64,000 bases of DNA from Gnetum montanum (lineage: Eukaryota; Streptophyta; Gnetopsida; Gnetales; Gnetaceae), in NCBI GenBank assembly GCA_015680685.1, contig MNCI01002227.1:532526-596525 (forward strand). Direction: 5' to 3'. Within the stretch, counting starts at the first letter, position 1; each line of letters begins with the position of its first letter. The translations under genes were made by a program, and so were the position numbers. The notes beneath the pieces are model-generated. The model was not told the origin of the DNA. It ran no database searches and was given only the letters and a program-made list of their open reading frames with translations. Shown here one piece after another: positions 18,676-30,480 of this stretch.

Positions 18676-19870
18676 TGTACTGTCTGAAATCGTCGGTGGC
18701 TGGAATGAAATATATGGTGAGAGATTTACAGGAAGACACAGAAGACCCTACCTTCGCTTGAGGACGAGTTGGAACTGACGAAGGTAGAGTACCTTGGGTG
18801 GTCTGCACGCAAATCAGACAAGGATTTCCCCGAACATATGTCGACGCGTGATATGCCGAGTTATATGTAAACGGTACGAAAAATGTAAACCAGCGCACAT
18901 GAATGTAAACAGGAGATAAAAAATGCGAACGAAAACTGTGAAAAATCTTGGCTGAAAATGCAGTGATACTATTGGATAATAAAAATTACAATGCACCGGT
19001 CTAGATGCAGTTGTGGATCTGACACAAGGCAGACAAAGAGCCCCGGTGAATGCAGGGGTGTGATTGTGTGCTAGTTTAGACTGCAAGCATAGAGTAGAGG
19101 TTGTATGCTCAGCGTGCAGGGTCCAAGTCCAACGTATAGGGTGGATGTCGCGAATGTTCTCCGTGTGGATTGCCCAGATTCTTACCAAGATTTCCTCCAA
19201 TTTTCGAACCCTGATCTGGTCAAAAATCAGGGTCTTTGTACAAGTTTTGGGCATTAAATTCGGATTTGGGATGGGGTGATTGGCTACAGAATGTTGGAAT
19301 TTCGGATTGGATGACATGTGGAGCATCGACTGGGTGCAACCAAATGAAATTTTACAAGTGTGCAGCGTGCTGCATGACAACATGTGCTGCTGCACACCAG
19401 TGTGTACACGCTGGCATGTGAATTCAGCGTACAGACTTGACTAAAACAAAAGAATTCATTTTTACAAACTACTGTTACAACAGGAAGTATTCAATTCAGC
19501 CCTCAGATTTGGGCTCGGACGTCATGAGAGTGCTGCTTGCGGATATTCTTGGACTTGATCTGACATGGTTCTGCTGATGTCTTTTATTGATGTACGCTGT
19601 ACTGCATGCTGGATGGTGCATACCGGGTGTACATGCTAGGCGTGCATGCTGCATGCTCAGTAAAACCAAGTATTTTGAGCTAAAAATGGTAGGTTTGATT
19701 TCAGATGTGGCCGTAGTATTCTGTGGGTCTCGGGGAACCATTTCTTGTTCGGTTCGACTCCATTTGAAGCTGTCTGTGAGGTCTTCAAGCTTTAGTCATG
19801 CTAGGGAGCATCATGACTTAGCTTGATTCTTATCGGAGGAGTACTAAGCTCAAAATTTTGTGGTGTTTCA
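18676..19870 (-). mobile_element. Element B: 3' LTR
   Basis: A 1195-bp LTR on the minus strand, + strand ends TGTACTGTCTG and GTGGTGTTTCA. It pairs with 35382-36602. By eye the first ~250 bp differ at roughly 8% of positions, mostly transitions, so the insertion is not recent. In place of TATAAAA it has TGTACAAA, as does its partner. It contains fewer CAGCGTGTACG-type motifs than the LTR of A (about 19370-19440 and 19590-19650). Confidence 0.9.
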
Positions 19871-20644
19871 TTGGCCCCTCTTTGTTGACGCTTAGAGGAA
19901 TCAACCCGAGAAATGTCGACAAAGAAGTACAAAACACCACAAGCGACTTGGTAGAAACATTGCCCTTTGACACGTGGCCAGATGTCATCGCACCGTGTTT
20001 AGTAGTACATGGGATTGGGAATATGAAGTTCGTAGCTGGATGGGGGAAATGGAAATTGTGGAGATTGAGAACTGATCAAAGAATTGTGCACAGTGAGGGG
20101 GATGCTCTAGTGTGTGTACAGGTCATGTTAATCCTTGTCAGTAGCCATTGTTTAGCAGACTTGGGACCAAGACATGAGGTGTATGTCCTTTGGCAGAACA
20201 AGACTCTTCTTTAGTGTTTAAGAGGACTTGTTGGCATCACCAAAGCCACGATGATGATGTGTTGTGTTCTTTGGAAGAATAGGGTCTCTGTTTGGAATTA
20301 GAGGGAACCTGTTGGCGGAGAGCTAAAGCCATGCAACGAGATGTTACTTGAGCATTTGAGACATGAGTACTTGCTTCCAAGATAATTACTTTCCCGCCTG
20401 GGGCTTGTATGGGAAGTGCCAAGGTTTTTTTTTGGTACTCATTGCTCAAGTGCCACGTTGTGTGTTGCAACTGCTGAAAAGTGTTGCAGTGCGCAACGGC
20501 GTGCTCAACATTTTGGAATGCCTTGGGTGTGTCTGGGGTATGAATGAGTAGAGTATGTTGAGGAATAGATGGGAAAGGTAACGGGAAATGTACTAGTGAA
20601 TGGCTTGATTAACCTAGTTACATGTGTTAAGCACAATGTGATAC
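19871..20644 (-). other. Element B: polypurine tract and 3' untranslated region
   Basis: It starts with the polypurine tract (TTGGCCCCTCTTTGTTG on the + strand, 19871-19887). Then comes non-coding DNA matching A 12410-13125, including one and a half copies of the degenerate duplication with TGGCTTTGG words. Reading frames differ between A and B, so no protein is proposed. Confidence 0.6.
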
Positions 20645-20695
20645 CTTGCCTTTGTGACGAAGTGCATTTTCGTACGAACACCTTTGAGTGTCATC
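20645..20695 (-). ncRNA. Element B: conserved 51-bp micro-exon candidate
   Basis: Minus-strand copy of the block at A 12359-12409, of identical length. It has a T-rich acceptor ending TTTATAG, content MTLKGVRTKMHFVTKAR and donor GGTATC. The type is a placeholder for a spliced or peptide-coding unit of unknown role. Confidence 0.45.
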
Positions 20696-20924
20696 CTATA
20701 AACACAACTCCAAGAAGATAAGAAAACCACGAGTGAGTGAGTAAGATTAGACTTGAACAGCAACTGATGAAACAATGGCACCAAATGAGACTTCAAGCAC
20801 TGAGTGCGGATGGCAATAGTGTTGTTAAGATCAACTGGTGATGAGTGCGGCAGCGGCTTTGATGAAATCTGAATGCATCTACAGATCAAGAGACCGAAGA
20901 TGAAGCTGCCAATTTATAGTCATA

Positions 20925-21241
20925 GCGAACTATCGTGGGTTAGTTTTATGTCATGACCCATTAGACTGTACCAGTTTATCGTCGTAGCGGACGGTACACT
21001 GCTAGTTTATAGTCTTGGCAAACTGTGAAGAGGCAAACCAGTTTATAGTCTTAGCGGACTCTGGCAAACAAAATTGTGAATGAGTGCTAGTTTATCGTTA
21101 TTGCAGATGAACTGTGGTGCCAGTTTATCATCGTAATGCCAGGATGAGCTATGGTATCAGTTTACCATCATGATTCTAGGACAAGCTGTGGTATCAGTTT
21201 ACCGTCATGATTCTAGGACGAGCGCATACCTGAGTTCATGT
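20925..21241 (-). repeat. Element B: post-integrase TAAACTGG-type repeats
   Basis: Degenerate units with AGTTTATAGTC or AGTTTATCGTC (+ strand) at 20925-21120. About three 37-bp units follow (GGTATCAGTTTACCGTCATG). This is the inverted equivalent of A 11560-12140, with fewer units. Confidence 0.8.
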
Positions 21242-21466
21242 TCAAATGTAGAATGGTTTCAAGTACAAGTGGTTCGTCAGATGTGTGAGTTCATTGCCGT
21301 TTGTATCAGTTAATTTAAATGTTCCATTGTCGAATGCTTTGGTAACCAAGTAGGGTCCTTCCCAATTGGCTGAGAATTTGTCCAGGAGTTCCCGAATGGC
21401 TTTGAGTACAAGGTCGCCTTCCTTGATCAGGCGTTTATGGATATCGTGTCGATGGCACCATCGTTG

Positions 21467-22031
21467 CTACTGTTGGTACCATTCAAGTTGATCGAGCGCA
21501 CGTGTGCATTCCTCCTCCACCGAGTCCAAGTCAACAATGTGCAAGTCATTGTTTTGATCTTCATCGAGGAGTCCAGAGAGCGTAATCCTTAAGGATGGTA
21601 CCTGCAACTCCAAAGGTAAAATAGCTTCTAAACCATAAACAAGACTATATGGCGTTTTACCTGTGGAAGTACGATGCGTAGTGCGATAGGCCCATAGTGC
21701 GTATACTAGCTGTTCATGCCATTTTCTTTTGCTCTGTGTAAGCATCTTCTTTAGTACTGAGATGATGATCTTATTTGTAGCTTCGGCTTGACCATTGCTC
21801 TTGTCCATTGCTCTGAGGGTAGTATGGGGACAAAAATAAATGTTTTATCCCTAGACTTTCACAGAAAGTTCTAGTTTCGACACTGCTGAATTGCAGTCTG
21901 TTATCAGTAATAACGGTCATTGGAATGCCAAAATGGGTCACAATGTTTTGTAGAATGAAGTTGCATATGTGTCTAGATGTGGTCTTCCTAAGAGGAATGG
22001 CTTCTACCCATTTCGTGAAATACTCTGTCAC
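21467..22031 (-). CDS. Element B: integrase catalytic core, broken
   Basis: Two overlapping open pieces cover the DDE core: EYFTKWVEAIPLRKTTSRHI and ITDNRLQFSS (second Asp kept, but the following Gly and Pro changed), then SNGQAEATNKIIISVLKKML (catalytic Glu). A frameshift in a run around YYPQSNGQ (21780-21810) separates them. The strand and order agree with A. Confidence 0.85.
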
Positions 22032-22100
22032 GGTTATGATGAAGCTATGTCCTACGGAAGATGGGGGAGTTATCAGCCCGATAATGTCTAACCCCCACTT

Positions 22101-22673
22101 CTAGAAAGGCCAAGTGACTTGTGCCGTATGCAACTCATTTGGTGGAACATGTATCAGATTGCTATGTTTTTTATAGATACTGCATGTTTTGACCTTGGAG
22201 AAACAGTCATACTCCATGTGTGGCCAATAATAGCCCAAACGTCTTATTTTCATTACCATTGCTTTAGGCGCTATGTGTCCTCTACATAGTCCATCATGTA
22301 CTTGCTCGACGATGGTTTGGCCATTAGTGCTACTAACGCATGTTAACAATATGCCATCGTAGGATTGACGACACAACGTGTCTCCTATCAATGCATACTG
22401 TCGAGAACATTTTCGTACTGCGTCTTTTTGTGCATTCGTTAGGTGTTGCAGTGTTTCACCATGTAGAAGGTACTCTTTTATGTCATCATACCATTCTACA
22501 GCGTGTGTTGTGCTAACAGATGCAATCGGTAATTCATTGGGAGTATCAGTTATGGTTTTAGCACAACTGATTATAGAGCTAGGCAACATGTGGAACATGT
22601 TTGGCGATATGTTTAGAGCTAACGTGGCAAGTGCATCTGCAATGGTGTTATCGTTTTTGGAAACATGTTGCAC
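22101..22673 (-). CDS. Element B: end of second RNase H, connector and integrase zinc region
   Basis: A 190-codon open stretch running from QHVSKNDNTIADALATLAL through the EWYDDIKEYLLHGETLQHL connector to the zinc-binding part (VHDGLCRGHIAPKAM, KTCSIYKKHSN). As in A, Tyr replaces the fourth zinc ligand. The shared change suggests a common ancestor of A and B, or tolerance in this subfamily. Confidence 0.85.
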   Translation of the reverse strand: MQHVSKNDNTIADALATLALNISPNMFHMLPSSIISCAKTITDTPNELPIASVSTTHAVEWYDDIKEYLLHGETLQHLTNAQKDAVRKCSRQYALIGDTLCRQSYDGILLTCVSSTNGQTIVEQVHDGLCRGHIAPKAMVMKIRRLGYYWPHMEYDCFSKVKTCSIYKKHSNLIHVPPNELHTAQVTWPF

Positions 22674-23818
22674 ATCTATATCTTCGAATCACTTCAGTAA
22701 GTGCTTAGCCAAATCACAGTATGGTTGTAAATGTTGCGCTTTGCATGTATAAACGTCTGTGACTTGATTTAAAACTAGTTGTGAGTCTCCCCTAACTATT
22801 AGTCATGTGATGTCTGATGCTAGTGCTTCCATGAGACCTTTAAGGAGACCTTCGTACTCTGTTACGTTGTTGGTACACTAAAATTTGAAACGATAAGCAA
22901 AGGGACGAATCTCCTCGAAGGGATAGGTGATGACGACAACAGCACTTCCCCCTCGAGAGGTGGATGCTCCATCAAAGTTCAAGGTAGCATCGTAGTCATC
23001 AGGTACTATTTCTATTGCACTCACATTTTCATCAGGGAATTCTGGCTCTATCATCACCTAATCATGCATTGGTGATGTATTCATTTGAGTTGCTATGGCT
23101 TGACCCTTAACTAATGATTGCGCTATGTAATGCAAGTTAAACTCAGCTATCATGGCTTTCCACCTAGCTATTCTACTTGACTCATAAATGTTTCCTGTGA
23201 TGGCTCTGAGTACATTATCCTTGCAGATTATATTGACTTGGTTATGGAAGAGGTAATGTCACCATTTCTTTAAGGAAAATACAAGGGATAAGCATGACCT
23301 TTCCACCTCATTGTATTTTTTCTCATGGGCTACTAGTGCATGGCTTAAGTAATAAACAAGGACATTAGTTCGGTCATATCGTTTTTGGCAAAGCATAGAA
23401 GTGATGGATGAATCTGAGGTGGCCAGGTAGATATAGAATGGTTTGTTATTCTAAGGAGGATAAACTGTCGATAGTTGAACAAGTGTCATTTTAATGTTAT
23501 CAAATGCTTCTTGGCACTGTGAAGTCCATTCAAAATGGACATTCTTACGTAGCAAAAGGTTCATGGGTCTCAACTTGTTGTTAGTTTTTCTATGAAACGC
23601 CTAATGAACTGTAATCTACCTTGTAGACCCTGAAGTTCGGTAAGGTTACTTGGTGGTCTTAAGTTGATAATAGCTTTAACCTTGTCCGAATCTACTTGTA
23701 TTCATGTTTCTGATACTACGAAACCTAACATCTTGCCCGTTTTTACTCCGAAGACACATTTCTTTGGGTTGAGCCTAAGTTCATATTTGAGGCAATGTTT
23801 TAGGACCAAATCTAAGTC

Positions 23819-24748
23819 TTAAATGTGTTGCTCTGGCATTTTTGATTTAATTGAAATGTCATCCACGTAATCATTGAGCAAATGAAGTATGTAATCGCTA
23901 AATATAAATGTCATTGCTCTTTGATATGTGGCACCAGCGTTCTTCAAGCCGAATGGCATCATTGTATAACAAAAGGTTCCCCGTGGTGTCATGAAGGTCG
24001 TCCTGAGCTGATGTTCCAGGTTAATCCATATCTGGTTATATCCTAAAAAACCATCCATAAAAGATAACAAGGCATGTCCAGCAGTTGAATCAACTAGTTG
24101 ATCAATGCTAGGCAGGGGGAAATCATCTTTTATGGTCACAACGTTGAGATCCCGGAAGTCAATGCAGAGGCAAATGCTTTCATTCTTCTTTGGGACAATG
24201 ACCATGTTGGATACCCAGTCAGCATAGTCAACAGCCCGAATGAACCCAGCCTGATAAAGTTTGGTGATCTTATTGCGGACGGCCAATGCTACTTTAGGCT
24301 TAACCTTGCATGCTTTTTTCTTGACTGGTCTTAATTTTGGATCAAGTATGATATTGTGCTGGATGATTCGGGGGTCTAACCTAGGAATGTCAGTGTAGGA
24401 CCAAGCGAACGCTTTTATATTGTCTCGAAGCACATGTTCTATACCTTTGGCAAGTTGGGGTTGCAGTAGTGTGCTCAATTTTAATACCTTAACTTCACCG
24501 TCAGGCATAATTATAGGGGTTTCAGTTAAAGGGTCTTCAGTGATGCTATCAGCTTCTATGTCTAGAGATTTTGTCATGCCTTCATAGCTGTCTAATGTTT
24601 GTTGCATCGAGGCTACGAATATGTCGTCTGTTGATGTAGCTAAGTTGATAGAATTTATGTTGATTTCTCTTGTGATCTTCCCGCATGGTCCATTGATGGC
24701 CAATGGTGTGAATAGATGCTTGTAATCCATCGGGCTTGCTCCTACCAA
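23819..24748 (-). CDS. Element B: reverse transcriptase N-terminal and palm
   Basis: A 309-codon open stretch, the longest intact RT part in the window. It holds GEVKVLKLSTLLQPQLAKG, NMVIVPKKNESICLCIDF, DFPLPSIDQLVD, GYNQIWINLEHQL, GLKNAGATYQRAM and YVDDISIKS. It begins at the candidate splice acceptor (GAGCAAGCCCGATGG), with no convincing ATG, as expected for a spliced or read-through frame. It ends at a TAA just after PEQHI. Confidence 0.88.
   Translation of the reverse strand: MVGASPMDYKHLFTPLAINGPCGKITREININSINLATSTDDIFVASMQQTLDSYEGMTKSLDIEADSITEDPLTETPIIMPDGEVKVLKLSTLLQPQLAKGIEHVLRDNIKAFAWSYTDIPRLDPRIIQHNIILDPKLRPVKKKACKVKPKVALAVRNKITKLYQAGFIRAVDYADWVSNMVIVPKKNESICLCIDFRDLNVVTIKDDFPLPSIDQLVDSTAGHALLSFMDGFLGYNQIWINLEHQLRTTFMTPRGTFCYTMMPFGLKNAGATYQRAMTFIFSDYILHLLNDYVDDISIKSKMPEQHI
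24741..24748 (-). promoter_or_regulatory. Candidate sense-strand 3' splice site ahead of RT (element B)
   Basis: Minus strand CCCTATTTATTGGTAG|GAGCAAGC, equivalent to A 8041-8047. AG and the polypyrimidine-poor but conserved TATTTATTGG are kept. The donor is unknown. Confidence 0.45.
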
Positions 24749-24834
24749 TAAATAGGGAGCAGAGTGAGCTCGAAAGGGCTGTTACGCTTTTCTAGTCAAT
24801 GTAAATCATGTGTACATTTAACAGTGGCTAAGGT

Positions 24835-24915
24835 ATGCGGTGGTAGTTTATCGTCGTGCCTGGGCACATGGCAGTTTAAGGCCTTACCGGGCCGAATATG
24901 GCAGTTTATGACATC
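24835..24915. repeat. Element B: junction module between RT and the antisense gene
   Basis: Two degenerate units with GGCAGTTTAAGGCCTTACC and GGCAGTTTATGACATC, inverted relative to A because B is on the minus strand. They mark the upstream border of the antisense cassette. Confidence 0.7.
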
Positions 24916-25149
24916 TAGTTGGTTGTATGATTTGTACATGGTTATTGGATGTGAGACTATCAGATGAGGAGTTTGCGTCAAAATGTTTAGTGTGGACAAC
25001 TAGAATTGTTTCGCAAGAGAATATGGTATGTGGTAGTGTTCATTATATCGTTATTTTTATTTTGCATTTGCTCATACTTTGTACTTTGGTTAATTTTGAA
25101 TAAATTGAATAAAATATTCAAGGTGGTGGCGGCGGGGTCAACACGGCAG

Positions 25150-25158
25150 TATAAAATA
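25150..25158 (+). promoter_or_regulatory. TATA box of the antisense gene (element B)
   Basis: GTATAAAATACATGG between GGCGGCGGGGTCAAC and GTGAGCGTGAACCC, both shared with A. It lies 413 bases before the start codon at 25563. It is the more standard TATA sequence of the two copies. Confidence 0.7.
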
Positions 25159-25239
25159 CATGGAGTGAGCGTGAACCCGACATTCAACACAGGCAGCATG
25201 AACTTGAGCCAAATTGCAGCATGAACGTGAACCAAATTT

Positions 25240-25562
25240 TGTAGCATGGATGTGCATTTCAGGTGATGGTTTCAACGTGAACCTCGGACCCACGGCGTCA
25301 GCGTCAACCTTGGTCCCACGGCATCAATGTAGAGGACCAATGACTTTCAGCGTGTAGGGTTCAGTGCAGCGTGCAGGAATAAACCTCGACATGCAGCATG
25401 CAGGAATCAGGGCAATGTGCAGGATTAAACCCTAGCGTGCAGCGTGTAGGAATTAGGGCAACGTGCAGGACTAAACCCCAGCGTGTAGCATGCAGGAATT
25501 AGGGCAGCGTGCAGGACTAAACCCCAGCGTGTAGCATGCAGGAATTAGGGCAGCGTGCAGGG
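25240..25562 (+). repeat. Element B: 5' UTR repeat array of the antisense gene
   Basis: Tandem units, the best of them 46 bp apart, with AGGACTAAACCCCAGCGTGT then AGCATGCAGGAATTAGGGCA. They run up to the start codon. The core CAGCGTGCAGG/GCGTGTAG is a relative of the LTR motif. No ORF. Confidence 0.75.
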
Positions 25563-26066
25563 ATGGGCAAGGGCAAGGAAGTAGAAGGTTAGGGGAGGAA
25601 GGAGCCTAACTTGACCTTTACGGAGGAAAGTGAGGTGATGCTCCGGTGTCTGCCCAAACCCATGATCCCCTCATGGTCAGGATCGTCGTGTCAGTAAACC
25701 CTAATCCTCTACCAACATTTGTATTTCTCTTTAATTTCCCCATCTTTTATCACGACGTATAGCGTACATCCTAGCCTGTTTCCGTAGTATGGATGTGGCG
25801 TGTGGAAAATTTTGGTTATGCACTCAGCGTACAAGGCAGGGCTAAAATGCTCAGCGTATGGGGTTTGTGTACCCACGTTACAGCATGTAACATGGAGGGT
25901 TCACACGCTGAGTTTCGCAGCATGCAGCGTGCAGGGTTTGCACGTTGAGTTTTGTAACATGTATACACCGAGCGTGAACCCTGGGAATTTTTTCTAAGTG
26001 TTGGCCCCCTAGTGTAGAACATTATTTTTACGTGGCTTATTCACCCTATTTCTCGAATACATGCAA

Positions 26067-26516
26067 GGATCCCAAAACTTTCCTCTTGGTGGTCGAGCTT
26101 GTTGGAGTTCTGACGTGGTTTGGTCCGATTGATTCTGACGAGCCAGTTCTTGATATGACCATTGATCGCAATGGGGTATGGTTCAGAGAAGGGGCCTGTG
26201 AATTCCTTGCCTTCATCTTAGACAAATTCAATGTGATAATATGGTCGTATTTAAGTGAACAATTAGCATCGAGCGTGCTCAAGACCATGTTACCAGGGTC
26301 TTCAAATGGCGTTATGGCTTTCGTGGTGGACATTGACGAGGGATCACTTACGATTGAGGACGGTCCCTCTGGGGGACCCAGATCTGGCCATCCATTATCG
26401 CGTGTGTGGGACTTATAGTCACATGGGTCTTACCACATCAATAACACCTTGTTCCTAGCTGCTCGTGCGCATACTTTGTTCCAGAACCCTCCTGGAACGG
26501 TGTACCGAGTAGGAAG
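26067..26516 (+). CDS. Antisense gene B, exon 2 (FCP1/NIF-like HAD domain)
   Basis: The motif I strand is LLVVELVGVLTWFGP: Glu is at the nucleophile position and there is no second Asp. WFREGACEFLAFILDKFNV and IIWSYLSEQLASSVLKTM give the helix-strand-helix of the FCP1 fold. VMAFVVDIDEGS follows. One stop at 26416-26418 replaces a Leu codon of A. Elsewhere the exon is open, the best preserved copy of the domain. Confidence 0.6.
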
Positions 26517-26957
26517 GTAACGTTGTTCAATTGACTATTTTTTTTTTGCCTTGCTACTTAGTAGTGGTTTACATTTTGATCACCATCTCTTTGTAGGCCT
26601 CAGTTCAATAAAGAAGGAGTGTGCGTAGGCGATGATGGGCTCGCTTTGGCTCGTACAGCCTTGGAGGCCTTCATGGCGAGCCCCACTTTTCGTGGTGCCA
26701 TGCTGGCCTAGACTAAGGATGACATCGTTTATTTTCATAAACGGTACTCGAGGGCACTTGCACAATGCGAGGCTGGGAGGTGGTTACATGGGGATTGGTC
26801 TCATAATGGGCCATTTTTCCCACACGATGCCGATTTGGCTCCTAGCGATCTAAATACATCAACTGACAGTAAGTAATGGTATTTTCGACACCCTAGTTTG
26901 CTTGTTTTGCTGCATCATTGGTTATGTTGACTCCCTGGGGTTATCTTGTGCATACAG

Positions 26958-28004
26958 TGGATGCCCCATCTAGTGGAGTCACTATCACAACTGGGCGAAC
27001 TGAGAGCACTCTGTCCATGAAATTAGGAGAAGTCAGTGATGCACAGCAATGGTTACGTACAAAGGCACCACCACATATCATTAGTTGTTTGAGTGATGCA
27101 GGCCTCATGGATCTGTTTACTGCCCTAAGCCCTAATGTTTCTGTGACAAAGATGATTGGAATCGTTGATTCTTTCGACGAGTCTGTCACCTACTATAGCA
27201 CTAGCATCAAGGGTGTCAAAGTGGTTTTCCATCTATTGGAAGAGTTCTTTTCAAACTTCTTTGGTGTATCAGCAGCTGGGACTAAAGTGATTTTGGATAG
27301 GGTGAAGAGGAAAATCCATGTGGTTCGTGAATTGGAGAACTGGTTGGGTGTCCTTAAGGGCTCTAAGGGGTTTCCTATGCAGGGAAAATCAAAAGTGGAA
27401 GAAGTTAATGAGTTATATCCTTTGTTCAGGGTGTGGGTGTTTCCCAAGTCTCTGTCTCAAGTGAAACGTTTTGGGGAAGAACCTGTGTGCATCATGCGCA
27501 CTATTTTAGAGACTGGGGTACGCTATAACTGGGCCTAGTTTTTGCTTTTGAGTTTCCACGGGGAGATAGTGAGGTTGTGTTCAAACATTGAGGCGCAATC
27601 TCATTTCACTTTTGCATTCTTTGCCGATTACTTACGCTGGCTAGCTGAATTTCTAGTTGTTCGCGCGCATAACAAGTATGTGTTAAGGGATCGCCACCAA
27701 CTATCTCACCCATGGATTAGCCACTTATTGGAGGTGGCTGAATCTCAAGATGCTCCTGAGGGGATTGACAAGTTGGTTTCTATCACGACGGAGGGGTCAT
27801 CTGGTCGCTCAATTCACGCGCATGACAGCGTAGGGTTGGAATCAGATAATGTGTCCTACACTACTAGGAGAGCTGATTGGGTTATCCAGGAAATGATCGG
27901 AAAAGGAAAAGTGAAAGTTCAGAAGCGTGAACGTCCTAAAGAGGTTGCTCTAACCGCAGATGAACCAAGGGTGAAACATATACTTTTTAAGATGCCTATA
28001 TGAG
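26958..28004 (+). CDS. Antisense gene B, exon 4 (globular core)
   Basis: Two open halves (to 27538 and 27542-28003) are joined through a TAG directly after YNWA. The frame does not change across the stop, and protein similarity to A continues on both sides (FHGEIVRLCSNIEAQSHFTF). Motifs as in A: MKLGEVSDAQQWLRTKAP, IKGVKVVFHLLEEF and LYPLFRVWVFPKSLSQV. Arg/Lys-rich end (KGKVKVQKRERPKEV). Confidence 0.7.
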
Positions 28005-28747
28005 GTAAGCTTGATTCACTGATTTTTCCTTGTTTTGCTATCATCATAGTTATTTTTACTTTATTTTCCAGTGGTTTATACCATGCCTGATGTTGAACCT
28101 ATGAATGCCATTAGAGTTGACTTCTAGAGTAAGAAAAGAGAGATTAGCACCAATCATCGAGGAGGAAGAGGCCTCAATGAACTTAAACAAGGAGGACAAG
28201 GTAGGAAGGGACGAGACGACGGGAATGAAAGATCGAGAGGGCGATACTACAGAAAAGGGTAATATCGATGATCAGGATGGAGTTGATGAGATGTTTGATG
28301 GTTTCTTCGAAGGGAGACTAGACCTTGGCAATCCTCCAAATTTGGAGGAGGACAAAGATTCTGGTATGTTCTTCCCATTATGGCATTTTCCTTTTGAATT
28401 TTTCTTTCCAACATTCTAAATTTTGATTTCATGCTTTTACTGCTGCCAGGCAAAAATGTTGAGACCAGGACGTTTCCTAACATTCGTTTAGAAGTCCCTA
28501 TGATGAAGGCCTCCATGGAAACGACCACTAAAGTTAACCTATCTCCTATACACAAACCCTTTACTTGGATCGAAATGCCAAGTAAAATGGATTTTATAAC
28601 TGGTGTCGTTGATGAAGTGGTTGATCGTATCGAGCAAGCTCACCCTGGAATAGGTACACGTACCTTAAGTGTTTTGTATCCTTTGATTTTTTTTTCATCC
28701 GTTGCTACTATCCAATGTCTAATGTATGTTCTCCTCATATGAGCAAG

Positions 28748-29531
28748 GCCTAAACTGAAATGGGATTCAGTAGAGGCCACTGGTATTGATAGTTTACCTA
28801 CGCTACCCCCAAAGATTGAGCAACTGCCCCAACAAATTTATGATGAAGTGGAAGAGTGCGTTGTGCAGAACGCTAACTCTCTTTGGACATGTAGGCATTC
28901 TATCGAGAGGTTATGGTTGCAAATTTAGGGGGGAGAAAAAGAGATTTCCAAGCTGTCAGCAGAGCAGGGCGATCTCAAATCGTGCTATGAGTTCACCTCA
29001 GCAAGGTTAATAGGTGATCGCTCTTGGCAAACTTCCAAAATTACTTATGACAGATATTGGAATTTATTGAATCGCCAAGTATCGTTGACTTAGGAGCTAG
29101 CAGAGCATAAAGCGCAAATAGATTTACTAAACCTCAAATTTCAAGATTGGAAGGCTTTCGCTTCTAAGGTACGAAAATGGTGTCAAGATGAGAAGACCCA
29201 TAAGTATCATTATAAAAAGTCGTTAAAAGAGGTATCTATAGAGAAGCGTCAGCTCAAGATGTTTGTTGAGGGTTTAGGACTATGCTCTTCATTTGATGCA
29301 TTCACCAAACATATTGTGGTGGAGATGGAGTCGCCCAAGAGGGTAATCACCACGGCTTCTGGGGAGGTTTCTTTGGGGGAGTTTTCTCTGAAATGTCCCA
29401 CTTGGTTCACGGTGGACAAAGGGAAGGCTTTGGCCAACATTGATCTGGGCCTTGATGGGACTGACTGGGCAAGTGTTTCTGAAGAAGAAATTCTTCGTCG
29501 GTTGGAATTCGGTCTAGGAGGATCCTCTTTA
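28748..29531 (+). CDS. Antisense gene B, exon 7 (coiled coil)
   Basis: It corresponds to A 1488-2272. Two TAG stops stand where A has CAG (in QI*GGEKE and in LT*ELAEHK). The C-terminal half (29160-29531) is open and close to A: SLKEVSIEKRQLKMFVEGLG and DWASVSEEEILRRLEFGLGG. The start is uncertain by a base because the acceptor has changed. Confidence 0.65.
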
Positions 29532-29728
29532 GTAAGTAATTTAAATTTGTAAATTTTTGTTTATTAACTTTTGGAATTCTTCTCTTTTCTTTTTGTATTA
29601 ATCATTTTCTTTTACCTTTTTTGTAGGGTCAGGGCGATGGCGATGGTTAAGAGGATGACCCCAGTGGAGCAGGGACTCATGGGGCTGGGGAGTCTGAGGG
29701 GGATACCCCTCCCGACCCTGACGCTTAG

Positions 29729-30204
29729 CTTTAAATTTGGTCTTAGGATCGCTCATGTTTTATACGAGCCGCAAGCAGAATGTTTTGTTTTGGATTGTAT
29801 ATGAACTAATGAATGGGATCAATTAACCAGTGTAATTGTCTATTTTTATATGAGCATATGCAATCTATGTATCATGTGAGGACATTGCACTAAGTTGTAA
29901 TTTGATGTTGATACATTTATACTTTTTTCTATTTTTTAATTGAAGTTTCTATTTATTCATTTTTTGTTTGAATTTTATTTGAATATTGGTAAGTGTAAAT
30001 TTAAAGTGAAAATCTTTTGGGCTTGAACGTAAACGTGATGTAGCAATGTAAAATTTTTTTGTTCATTTTATTGCTTAAGTGTAATGCGCGAAGTAGGAAC
30101 AGAGATAGGGGAATATTGAAGAAACTACGGCTGGTAATGTAACAACGCAACAGGGTAAACATGAACTGTAAACTTAAACTGGGAAAAAAGCAATATAAGA
30201 AAAA
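29729..30204. other. Element B: 3' flank of the antisense gene
   Basis: AT-rich non-coding DNA after the exon 8 stop, with TTTTGTTTTGGATTGTATATG and TGTAATTTG words typical of plant 3' ends. No ORF. It aligns loosely with A 936-1289. Confidence 0.45.
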
Positions 30205-30480
30205 TACTCTAGTTTAAGGCCATTTTGGGCCATGGGCACATATGTGTCAGTTTAAAGTCATGACGGACTGTAGTCTTGATATTCTAGTTTAAAGCCATTC
30301 CGAGCCCCATGCACTAGTTTAAGGTCATTTTGGGCACCATGTAAACAAGAGAAGTTCCAAGTGACACTGGTGAGTTCCTTGGTAAACCGGCCATTTCTGA
30401 CCGTGGCTAGTTTTATGTCGTCGCGGACATGTGGTAGTTTAACATCATTTCGGACGAAGCATATAGTTTAACGGTTTAGT
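30205..30480. repeat. Element B: junction module between antisense gene and PR
   Basis: Degenerate units with TAGTTTAAGGCCATTTTGGG and TAGTTTAAAGCCATTCCGAG, inverted equivalents of A 757-935. Confidence 0.75.

Larger units (their letters stand above)
21242..24741 (-). pseudogene. Element B: pol (RT, RNase H, second RNase H, integrase)
   Basis: Same order and sequence as the pol of A. RT occupies about 23640-24741 (FGLKNAGATYQRAM, NDYVDDISIKSK). RNase H is about 23080-23560 and the second RNase H about 22590-22990 (ASTSRGGSAVVVI on the coding strand). Integrase occupies 21242-22500. Open stretches include 23819-24748 and 22101-22673. The frame ends ...LYLKPFYI with TGA at 21244-21242. Integrase has a frame break near 21790 and stops elsewhere. 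It would replicate the element, but this copy is inactive. Confidence 0.9.
25563..29728 (+). pseudogene. Element B: eight-exon gene antisense to the retrotransposon
   Basis: Exons: 25563-25693, 26067-26516, 26597-26868, 26958-28004, about 28072-28363, 28450-28653, 28748-29531 and 29627-29728 (stop TAG). Lengths match those of A within one base except exon 5. Donors are GTAAAC, GTAACG, GTAAGT, GTAAGC, GTATGT, GTACAC and GTAAGT. The acceptor of intron 1 reads CAA where A has CAG and is probably dead, and the exon 7 acceptor is altered. Stops occur in E1 (codon 10), E2 (TTG to TAG), E4, E7 (two CAG to TAG) and E8. The content is the same as in A: FCP1-like, globular, acidic, coiled coil. It has its own TATA box, and the cassette is bounded by repeat modules on both sides. 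Confidence 0.8.
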